From: Seriola aureovittata
Lineage: Eukaryota > Chordata > Actinopteri > Carangiformes > Carangidae
Direction: 5' to 3'
Length of the DNA stretch: 64,000 nt
Assembly (NCBI RefSeq): GCF_021018895.1
Contig: NC_079373.1
Span: forward strand, 14,976,501 to 15,040,500
In this document: positions 54,722 to 64,000 of the stretch, in pieces
How positions within the stretch are numbered: the stretch's first letter is position 1
Layout of the letters: each line of letters starts with the position of its first letter
The notes under the pieces: generated by a model
What the model saw: the letters and a program-made list of their open reading frames with translations, nothing else
The model's database searches: none
Told to the model about the DNA's origin: nothing
Made by a program: the position numbers and the translations under genes

Positions 54722-57700
54722 CTACCGGTGCTGTCACACTCTGTACGGCTACATGAGTCAGAGAGAGAGGCTGTGTGTTTTTGTTGTTCCCTGTGGAGGT
54801 GAGAAGCAGGTAGCCTGGAGGTTGAAATATTGATGGATGATGATAAATTCATGTGGCTGGTGAAAAAGTGAAGCGCATCCAAACAGACACTGCATCCTCT
54901 GATCCTCGTGTTAATGCCCGTCTGTGGCCAACTGGTATTGTCCTGTAGAGAAGTTGTCGTGAATGAAAATGTAATGACATTTGAGATTGTTGTACAACTA
55001 TGCTTCCAATTTGAATGTGCTCACAGAATGCACATGTCTGACTATATGAGCTGGTTAAACGCACGCTCTCAGTTTCACCATAGTGGACTTGTGATTGCCA
55101 CAATAAGGGTGTGGTTGCTTTGGTGTTGAAGACGATACACTGTTCCCAGTAATTTATTCATAGCTCTGAGGTTTTTGCTGTATTTGTCATCCATTTTTCA
55201 TTAAGAAAGAGTAAATCACCAACAGCATGTGGTTTATTCAGTCATGAATAGTGCATGGCATACTCTGTCTATTTATGCCATACTCTCATGAGTCTGCTCA
55301 CATAGAAGAGTCAGAGTGGAAAAGAGTTTTTTTTTTTTTCCACACTTTTGTTTGATGACAGCGATGACAGATATGCTAAAATATAATTTGACTCTTTCCC
55401 AACTACTGTTCTAAATAATGCTACTAGTGTTCAGCAGTGGTCAGATTAGATGTGCTTTTTTTGTAGGCTACATAGTCTTGCAGTTGCCCCTGGGGTAAGT
55501 TGTTGAGGACCTGAGCTGATCCCAATAGCTCCCAGGGTGAAGAAAGGCCTCACCCTTTTCCTTGATACCAGGACCTGGCGGCTAACACAGCTGGCTTCCA
55601 TCACTGCATGTTTGTGTGTGTGTGTGTGTGTGTTTTATGCCCACAATAACTTCACTGCCAATACGCCAGTCCTGTCATAGACAGCAACCCAATATCTATG
55701 GCGTCACTGCATCATATATTTCTCCTCGTCTGGGGCACGCCAATTAAATTTCATACAATAGTATTTTAAATCTCTTGTAGTCATTTATTCCACTCAGAGG
55801 AACTGAAAGGCAGATGGGATGTGAATGTCTTGACGAATCATTAAAAAAAAAACATTCCCAACACTGTTCTGTGTTTTAACCTTTAATATTACTCCTGATA
55901 GCTTTTATTCATGTACCTTTTTGCAGATGTGAACCTTGTTTTTTGGGTTTTTTAAATTTTTTTATTTTTTTTTGCATGCTGCCTGTTCTAATCCGTCACT
56001 GCTGCGTCGTGAAGCTACTCTTAACTACAGCTGGGTGGGTGGATGCAGGGGTGAAATATGCAGGCTGGTATTGTAAAGGGTAGGTGGGCGGCACATGTGG
56101 TTAATTTGCTTGTCTTGGGCTTGTGGTTCATTTTGCTGAGCCAAATCCTCCCATTTAGGCGATTATATTCACAAGGCTTGTGGAGAGTAGGTGGAGGTCA
56201 GAGTGGATGAAACAGAGAAAAAGACAGAATGGACAGAGGAATGGAGACATTGATCGAAAGAGTTTTTCGGTGGGGAGGTGGGGTGGGGGGGTATAGGTGC
56301 GGAAAGATGGGGAGACATGGAAGCAGATGGGGGTTAATGTATGTACTCGTGTGGAGTGGGGGGAGGTGATACTCAGAGAAAGGCAGAAGAGGAAAGCAGC
56401 TTGTATGTGGAGAGATCTGAGGGTTGGGGGTGTGCTTGTGTGGGCAGGAGGTGGGGAGAGTATTGTTTAAGGAAGCCAGAGTGAACGGGTGGTGGTGGGG
56501 GGGTAGTGGTGGGGCTCCAGCTCTCAGTGGGTATCGACAGATCTCCACTGCTGTCCCTACTTCACAGCCCTCATCAACTGCACTTCCAAACATACCATGG
56601 CTCTCCACAAGTTAAAGACACCCCCCTCACACACACACCCCCACCCCCTGCTGCACTCACACATATGAGTTGATGAACTCTGAGATGGCCAGAGTACTTC
56701 AGGCCCTCTGTCTTAGTGAATAGGAGAGTTTAGACCATGAGGCTGAATTGGTGCTTCAAAAGGGGGCATTCTCCTTCAAACCTTGAAACACACAACTCCC
56801 TTTGGGCTCAGTAAAAACCCACACATAAACAAGGACGTGCCCCTCTATTTTTTATAGGACCAGTGTTATTCAGTGTATTTTCGAACCCAAGTTTGGCCGA
56901 GAGGTGAGGGGCAAAGGAGGATAAGATTCAACAATTTTACAAGACTGTAAAGCTTAAGAAAGTTCTCAGTTTGCAAGGTTACACACACACATAAAATTTG
57001 TCTCCAGGCCATTCAAAAGTAACTAAAAATTTTAAGGGTTTTTAAAGAGGCTAAAGTAGAGAAAAGAAAAAGATCAGGAGAAAAGGTTGGGTAAAGCGTA
57101 CAAAATGGATGCGTTAAGATGAGATGTGAATTCAAAGGGTTCAGTGGAGAAGTGGAGAACTCTTGAGTTGGAAGCTCTGAATGCCCCTCCTGTGTCAGGA
57201 ACTGGGGCATTCTCACCACTGTCTTTTTTGTCCTCGAGGAAGGGGCAGGAGGATTTAACAGCCAATTTTCAAGTTTGCATATGTATTTTTGATGAAAATC
57301 AAACAGAATCATAAGTGACAGTACTTCAACTAAGAGCTTAGATGTCATTCTTGATGTGACATGTAGCACAAGGAGCTAATAGTTACTGTTATCCACTTCA
57401 GACTTGAGCATCAATTGCATGAAAACACTTTGCAGTTATCAACATGCAAGGAGTATGGCCCGAAGAAGTGTGGAGTAACATTCTCAAGTGGGCCATTCAC
57501 TCCTAATTCACCTCAAACAATCACTCGTCTGGCCTTAGTTATGGCAGATTGTGTTACATGTTTCTTGGAATAATGAACTGGTACGTCAACACTGCCAATC
57601 CCACATAGCAAAGAAAAGGATCTGTCTGTTCCAGCCCTTAATCCAGTCTGTTTGGGAAGCAGAGACTGTGGCGTGACACTTGTTCCTCATAGTCTCCAGT

Positions 57701-59370
57701 GTTCTCCCTGGAACCTCCGAGCGCCGGTTAACATTAGCATAACCGTGAGGCCCATCCACTCACTGCAGGATTAGTTCAGCTCTCCTCCCACTGTCTGATG
57801 GCTCTTTATCCAGATGGATACAGCCAGTTAGAGGTCTTAACCACACCATTGCCACTAAAGTCATTATCATTCACCACGAGAAGGAATCAGCTCACTGAGG
57901 GTCTGCTGTTTAGAGTGAGATTGACATCTCATTTGGGATGGTTTAAAACAAAAGATAGGGAACTCCCCTTCAGACTATGATGGAGTGGCCAATAAATGCC
58001 CAGTCAATCTGTCTTTATGCTAAAGTGACTATTAAACATTGTTAATCTGGTCTTGTAATGTTTTTGGAGCGCCGTATTTATGTGATGTGGATTATTTTTT
58101 GCGAGACACAAACTTTTTTCACCAAGACCAGCTTCAGCTGTCCATAGAGAGATCGATTGTTGCTAATAGAGATTTTTACATGATGTAAGAATTTTTAAAC
58201 TTTTTCATGCCCGTGTCCAAATTTGGTAAACTTACTGTATTTCATTCTGGGAATGATGTTTTTTGCTCTGTACTAAAACTTTCTTGTAATACCCCAGATT
58301 GACATTTGTCACACTTTAAATCATAAGACAGAATGTACAGCTTGAAAATTAAATTAAGCTTGAAAACAACTTCCTTCATGGAGCTTCTTTGTTCACCCAT
58401 GAGATTGTTAAAACTTAAGTGGCGCCATCACCAGTTAGATGGGTCTGACTAGATGTCTGTATGTCTGTTGTTCTCATTTTCTATATAAACCATGAGCAAC
58501 CACACTGTGACGGCAGCTTTGCCACTAATCCATCAGACTCAGGTTAGACACATTGCTGATGTTTTACATTACAGGGGAGAAACTCAACTAGCATGCAGTT
58601 GGTATCTTCTCTTTGCAGCCTCACTGTCTGGCTTCTTCACCCAGCAAAGAAAAACTATATCTGCTGTAATTTGTAATGGGATTACTGATAATCCTTCCTG
58701 ATACATTAAATAACAGTCAACTCAAACTAGTAAACTTTTAACCACTTAACAAACTGAGTCCTTTGAGGTGACTTAAGAGCATAATACATTTGAGCCACAC
58801 GTGAGATTATAAATTAAGTATAACTTCATTTAAGTATAACTTAATTTATGATACAATTTATAAATCATTAGGAAGTGGATACCACTCAGTATGATGCAGG
58901 TCTTCAGAAAAAAAGAAGACAGAACAATGCAAGATATGGAAAAACACAGGCGATTCAACTGATTGAGGAAGAAGTTAAAAGGAAGCTTGGACATAGATAT
59001 TGACATATTTGATCAGCAGACAAAACATATTAATTGGGTACAAATTTAGTGTATGTTTCATTGGAACTAGGAGTTTTATTTACCTTCTCTGTGTTATTAT
59101 ACCTGATAAAAGTGACATCTTTATGTTAATCAATTGTAGAAGTGATAAAATGTCATTTAAAAAAAAATAATTAGCTGTATCTAAAAGTTTCATCTACATT
59201 AAAAAGAAAACTGCTGAAATAACTGAATCCTCACTAAGAATGAGTTTCCTCAAAGCGTTCAACTTTCATGTTCCGCTGTGTTTCCCCGTTTTCACACTCT
59301 TTCTAACCTCTTGCCTTGCCCTAACCTTTCCTCTCCTACTACTTTTGCTTTCACAGTTTTCTTTTCTCTC

Positions 59371-59668
59371 ATGCTTTCTATGCTCTCTCTCTCTCCCGCC
59401 TACACTGCACTCTCTTCTTTTCTCAGTCCTTCTCTCTCTCTTCCCCTCTCTCTCACGCTCTCTCTCTCTCTCTCTCTGTCTCTCTCACTCTCACTCTCTC
59501 TCTCTCTCTCTCACTGACTATGCTGTCTGCCTCAGCTGTTCTCAGTTGCACTGTGTGCCTTGTGCTGTGGGGACAGGGCAGAGCTGCGTACTAGTCCAGA
59601 CCAATGTTAAGTAGAGAGAGAGGCAGATAGAAAAACAGGGGAAAAAGGGTGAGAGAGAGGGAGAGTCA
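59371..59668. repeat. CT-rich then GA-rich tracts upstream of sema3a
   Basis: A CT-rich stretch (59371-59515, purest at 59451-59513) is followed about 100 bases later by a GA-rich stretch (59611-59668). They lie 565-860 bases before the sema3a start codon, in the likely promoter or first-exon region. Confidence 0.85.
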
Positions 59669-59981
59669 GTGCAGATTGTGTTTATCAGGCAGACTGGATT
59701 AACAGCTGAAACAAACTGGACCTGTTTTTCTTTCTTTAGCTAAAGGTAGAGACTCGGCGATAACGTGGATTGCTGTTCAGACAGAGCTTCATGCTGGTTA
59801 GAGTCCAGGACAGAAAACTATGGCAGATGTAACTAGACCCTCTCACTCTTCTTTGCATTTAGTATGGTGAAGATCTCATATTTGTGCTTAGTTTGGTTTA
59901 AGTTTACCTTGGACTTGTGGACTGGTGTGGGAGGTTCACTTGCATTGACATTGACCCATAACCCCCAACTCTGCTTTGCAG
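59669..59981 (+). other. Sequence upstream of the sema3a leader
   Basis: Contains several ATG triplets and ends in a pyrimidine-rich acceptor-like CAACTCTGCTTTGCAG at 59966-59981. It may be the end of an intron between a non-coding first exon and the leader exon, or part of the promoter. Confidence 0.4.
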
Positions 59982-60232
59982 GTTCTGTCACCCCTGGAGT
60001 TGGACTCTAATTTTGGCTTTTGACCTCTGGAACAGGAAAGGGTTTTTTCGATTTGGCAGGGGGTGAGACCTGGTGAAAGCCAGTCTGGACTGACCCACCA
60101 GTGTTTATTCATAATCACTGGACAACAGGAACATATCTGTTCCCAGCATTTTTCTTCTATACGAGATCTGAGACGGACTGCGCTGGAGTTGTGTATTTAA
60201 AGGACCTGTCTGGCCTCTCTTGCCCCAAGACC
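59982..60232 (+). other. sema3a: Probable 5' leader of sema3a
   Basis: 251 nt without a single ATG, bounded on the left by a good splice acceptor and on the right by the start codon. The absence of upstream ATGs contrasts with the sequence just before 59981 and fits a transcribed 5' UTR. The acceptor is inferred; a transcription start within this interval is the alternative. Confidence 0.5.
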
Positions 60233-60356
60233 ATGGGCTTTCTCTGGGGCAGCATTGTGCTGCTGTTTGGGATGGCTCTGCTCGGGATAGACGGCAGCGG
60301 AGCCCAAGAGACCAAGACCAAGAACAACGTCCCCCGGCTAAAACTCTCCTATAAAG
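60233..60356 (+). CDS. sema3a: Semaphorin-3A, first coding exon (signal peptide and N-terminus)
   Basis: Encodes 41 residues and the first base of the next codon. MGFLWGSIVLLFGMALLG is a typical signal peptide with cleavage probable near GSGA/QETK. It is followed by KTKNNVPRLKLSYK, identical at NNVPRLKLSYK to vertebrate SEMA3A; SEMA3D has QNIPRLKLTYK and SEMA3E and SEMA3C differ more. The donor GTGAGT follows phase 1, as in SEMA3A where the next codon is Glu. The start ATG has A at -3 and G at +4. SEMA3A is the secreted collapsin that repels axons through neuropilin-1/plexin-A. The remaining exons lie beyond the window. Teleosts have two sema3a copies (aa, ab), and I cannot tell which this is. 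Confidence 0.88.
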
Positions 60357-61569
60357 GTGAGTTCCTTGCATTTGTTTTGTATTTGTTTGACAAATCACTA
60401 CGCTTAACTATTTTCTCTGAGGTACGTCCTAGAACTTCACCTCTCACGACTATGTAGATTTAAATTCCCAATCCACATAGTATGTTTTGCTGATGAAATG
60501 ATTGAAGTTGTAGTAACTGCGAGATTCTAGACATCCTTATGAGGCAGAGAGATTCTTTTTTTCTGTTTACTTGTAAAAAATACCAACAAAGTAAACCGAG
60601 TTCAAACAGGTTTGAATGAATTCTGTACAAGCATTATTCTTTATCAGGTGAATGCTCTGGTTGTGTGACAGAGTAATGCATATCTGTTGTAGATGATTTC
60701 AGTCAGGTAGTTGAGGTTCACTTTTGAACATTAAAACTGTCATCTGCAGACCTCTAAAGCAAATTCTCATTTCACGTTCATGCAGATAACACTTCCAAAT
60801 ATAGTATCTATGTCCATCACTATCCATTACACTTAATTTATGATGATAAAAGCAAAAAAAATAAAATAAAAGTGTTATTCTCATGGAAAGCTTGTGGCAG
60901 TGTTAAAAATAGTACTGTACTGGTTTGGTAAAATGGTTGACTGGGAGTAATAAGTAGGAATTAATGAGAGGAATTCTTATATTTACTTTTATGCCAAGAA
61001 GAGAGCAGTTTAGTGGGATTTAGGAAAGTAACTCCACTTGCCAAATCAGAAGTGTTCCTGTCAAATGTATCTCTATGGTATAACTAAGCAGTTTATTACA
61101 GAAATCTGTCACTGATGTACTCTCTCTGCCTGTCTTTCTGCCACTGTTTTGATCAAGTGCTGTTGTCACTTTTGCAATGAAAAGTGGTGCCAGACATAGA
61201 CTCCCAGGCAGTTTAGTGTCATTTATCCCTCTCTCCCTTTCTTTTTTCCTGGATGTCATTTTTCCGCTCCGTTCTTTTTTCCTGCATGGTAATTATACTC
61301 AGGATGAATGGTGCAGGTCTGTTTCAGCAGATGGCTTTCCCAAAGAGAAATGTTTCTCGCTCAGCACTGGGAGATCCATAATTATACACACAAGCATGCG
61401 CATACTCACACACACACACGCGCACACACATAAATACATGGCCATCTGTAGATAGCTAATGATACCTGTGAGCATATCAGTCATTTAAAACCACATGCTG
61501 TCAGTTTGGTGAAACACGCCCATTCAGTGATATCTCTATTACAAGCCAGGCCTTCAGGTAGCAGCCTGG

Positions 61570-61930
61570 CCAGCCTGGTTATTTGGCTGCCATCTCCACA
61601 TTCAATATTTCCATTAGACCTCATTCGCATTTTGGCTGGTGGTATACAATATTTGGCACCGTCCCTGGCACAGGAGTTCTAGCCAGAGGATAGTGAGCAG
61701 GTATAATTTTCATGCCTGCAATGTGGTGGAAATATTATTCATATATTACTGTGGAATTTCATCCAACGTTATCCACTGTAGGTCCCATTAGGCAAGTGAC
61801 ATGGGATTATTGCATTATGAATCATTTATATCATCATATAAATTATTTATTACCCCTGTGAAAGGTGAAGCTGACTCATATTTGCTCATGTAGAGGAGGA
61901 AATCAGATGAGCCACTGTAGTGAATTACAG
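61570..61930. promoter_or_regulatory. Candidate intronic regulatory block in sema3a
   Basis: About 360 bases free of simple repeats, with AT-rich words such as GGGATTATTGCATTATGAATCA and ATAAATTATTTATTA and the inverted words GGCCAGCC/GGCTGG. The position in the first long intron of a developmental gene fits an enhancer, but conservation is untested. Confidence 0.25.
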
Positions 61931-62789
61931 AACACTATCTCGATAGTCTGCGAAGCTGTGCAGTCCTGGGGAAGTAACGTCTGATCAGTGACACACGGGA
62001 CTGCGGGATGAGGGAACTCTGACCCCTACAGGTCACTCGGAATACTGGGGAAACCTGTGTGTGTGTGGGTCCAAATTAGTGTGTCTTGTGTGGGTGCAGG
62101 CGACTGCACACTTGCAGATGTTTTTAACTCTACTGAAGGCTTGACTCATATGAACTCAGCAGGGAAGGGTTTATCTCGAAAGCATGAATCCGAGCAGCAG
62201 CCTGCTCCTCCACAGTATGAGCTCCTCAATGAACACAGCTAGGCTCTGTGAGGCACACATACCAACTTCCCTGATCAACCACCACCACACACACACGCAC
62301 ATCCCCAATCTCCCTGCTAAACCCCAGGAGATTCCAACAGATCTTTGAAAGTGAGGGTCGAGGGGCAGGAGGGCAGTGGAGTAGGGGGAAGGATAACAAT
62401 GGTACCCCATGGCTACCTAAACATGAGCTAAGGTCCAACTGTATCAACAACCAAGTGACTGGGTGATGATGAGGTAGTCGGAGGCCATGGATTTACAGTG
62501 CACTGCAGCACAATGAATGGAGTCGTTTCACATATGTTCTGCTTCGACATAAGTTGATACGTGATCGATTCACACCCTAGGGGTAAATGGATCCTCTGGG
62601 GAGTAAACAGAGATCCATATGGTTTGCAGGTTTATGGGCCAGAAGAAGTACATCACATGTTGTTTACTGTCCAGTGAAGGAAAGAGAGGGTACTTTAGTT
62701 TTATAGGACATGGGTGTACTGCCAAAAGTACTCCTTCTCTCTGACCTGTCCACCCCTTTCCTGAGTAGAGCCAGGGGCTTGCACAAGCG

Positions 62790-62792
<3 letters not shown>

Positions 62793-62828
<36 letters not shown>
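62793..62828. repeat. (CA)n microsatellite
   Basis: Eighteen uninterrupted CA units. Confidence 0.95.
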
Positions 62829-62831
<3 letters not shown>

Positions 62832-63039
62832 TGTAGGCAAATACATTCACACCAGTGCAACTAAATTCTCACTCTTCAATACTGAAAAAAGAAAAAGGGC
62901 CAAGAATTTAAAAATGAAACTCCAGTGAAAAGTCTTGTTTTTCTGTTCGCAAAATTCTTCTTGTAGTTGTCACACATACAGCTGTTTTTGTTTTTGTGTT
63001 AATCTTGTTTTCATCATGGTGTGAAATGACTTTCAATCA

Positions 63040-63435
63040 GAGTTGGAGAACGGAGAAGTTCTCTTAAAGACTCTTTAATCCATAAGCACGTTAAGAATCT
63101 TCGGAGCGGAGTTGGGTTTCTAGGGGTGTGTACAATATAAACTCAGAATGGCCCTGAATGGCCAGGGGAAGGTATCCTATACGCTGAGAGTTCTGGATGT
63201 TCGGAAGCTTTCTCAGGTTCCAAATAGTCTGCTCCCCTCCAACTGGAGGCTTGTTCAGGATTTTGTTCGGTAGTGTTCCTCTCAGAGGAATCTTTATAGT
63301 CAATTGAATTAGTCATCATCCGTACCAGCAGCAAAGTCAGATACTTTAAGGAAGTAAATTCACCTTGTTTGGTACGTCTACTGTAATCTTCGCTGCTCAT
63401 GGGTATTGGCTGACAAACAGACATAGCGTCATGTA
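63040..63435 (-). mobile_element. Possible solo LTR or LTR fragment
   Basis: Read on the minus strand, a TATAAAG box (63292-63298 on +) lies about 215 bases before ATTAAA (63074-63079 on +), which is followed by a T-rich stretch. This spacing is like that of an LTR promoter and polyadenylation signal. A 93-codon minus-strand frame overlaps it but is not recognisable. No terminal TG...CA with matching target-site duplication could be fixed, so the call is weak. Confidence 0.3.
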
Positions 63436-64000
63436 CAAGGCTGAAATCAATATCACAATATAAATAAGATCAATTTTCCAATATCGGTGTCACATTATGC
63501 ATTATAATGTATGCAAATGCAGTTATCAAACTGCTGTTAATGCAATTAAGTCAATTTCACTGAAAACTATTAACTTCAAACCACAGTTTTAATGTAACTA
63601 AGAATTGCTGATACCCTATTGGCTGAAAAATTAATAAAATAACTTCCGTGAATACCCTTTCATTTACCACCACGATCACCTCAAACCAGGCTGTAAGACT
63701 TGTAAGAGAGTTTCTATCCGACACTGAACAAATTACTTGCTAGCTTTGTGGTATTTTGTTTCAGTGACTGTATACAGTATGAGTGGCGCAGTGATACACT
63801 GTGTTTTGTCAGTGTGCAATCATACACTCAGCCATGTGAACGGTGAATCTCAGTCAAGCTACTGAACCAGGGCCAAGCATCAGTGTTCCCATGTACAGTG
63901 CATGGGAACATATGGGTTATTGTCAAGATGTGTTTCTGCTTTTTCTTAGGAAGCACTTAGATAACACTCTCTGTGCCCTCCAGTTGAGAAAGAGAAAGAC

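Larger units (their letters stand above)
49114..59370. other. Intergenic DNA, no gene seen
   Basis: Ten kilobases holding GA (49499-49527), TTCTC (50514-50550), CA (53436-53459) and GT (55612-55633) tracts, two exact palindromes (50486 and 54696), a possible degenerate SINE (52960-53095), a G-rich stretch (56240-56520) and AT-rich palindromic sequence at 58808-58866. No exon is recognised. Confidence 0.7.
60357..64000 (+). other. sema3a: First coding-region intron of sema3a (5' part)
   Basis: No second coding exon is seen before the window ends. It contains CA tracts (61407-61428, 62793-62828), an AT-rich candidate regulatory block (61570-61930) and an LTR-like segment (about 63040-63435). 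Confidence 0.8.

Noticed and set aside
60101..60232. An upstream in-frame extension of sema3a starting near 60101
   Set aside because: The codon at 60101 is GTG, not ATG. The downstream ATG at 60233 has a strong Kozak context and starts a clean signal peptide.
63940..64000. A second sema3a exon at the window end
   Set aside because: The translation after the AG near 63983 does not match the expected EMLESNN..., and the window ends too soon to judge.

Overview
The window is vertebrate nuclear DNA, almost certainly from a teleost fish and probably a percomorph. The evidence is spliced genes with GT-AG introns, many long (CA)n/(GT)n and (CT)n/(GA)n microsatellites, a teleost-style tRNA-derived SINE, solo-LTR-like pieces and a hAT-type miniature element. 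There are no bacterial or phage features, no operons and no CRISPR array. Assignment to a species is not possible from the sequence alone.

The window holds two class 3 semaphorin genes in tandem on the + strand. From 395 to 16197 lie 15 coding exons of a sema3d orthologue. They run from the early Sema domain to the stop codon, so only the first roughly 100 residues (signal peptide and start of the Sema domain) lie upstream of the window. All joints keep frame, and together the exons encode 681 residues: most of the Sema domain, the PSI domain, the dibasic furin site, the Ig-like domain, and a basic tail with its inter-chain cysteine. The 3' UTR probably ends just after the polyadenylation signal at 16968.

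From about 17,000 to 59,500 lies a stretch of roughly 43 kb with no gene that I can support. It contains microsatellites, a hAT-type non-autonomous element with a SINE inside it (45219-45806), a probable solo LTR (about 48600-49113), a possible palindromic MITE (40283-40555), a diverged direct-repeat pair (36142-36270 and 36853-36986), and several low-complexity-free AT-rich blocks rich in homeodomain cores that look like conserved non-coding regulatory DNA.

At 60233-60356 is the first coding exon of a second class 3 semaphorin. It encodes a signal peptide followed by NNVPRLKLSYK, which identifies sema3a. It sits in a strong Kozak context and is preceded by a 251-nt ATG-free leader that follows a good splice acceptor. 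The rest of the window is intron, with a second, weaker LTR-like segment near 63040-63435. The order sema3d then sema3a on one strand matches the mammalian SEMA3D/SEMA3A neighbourhood, here much more compact. Both products are secreted guidance cues that act through neuropilin/plexin receptors on axons, neural crest and endothelium. The shared intergenic interval is therefore the natural place for their enhancers.

I found no new multi-gene system. The points most worth checking are the candidate non-coding regulatory blocks between the two genes, the exact palindromes, the nested transposon, and the 5' leader of sema3a.
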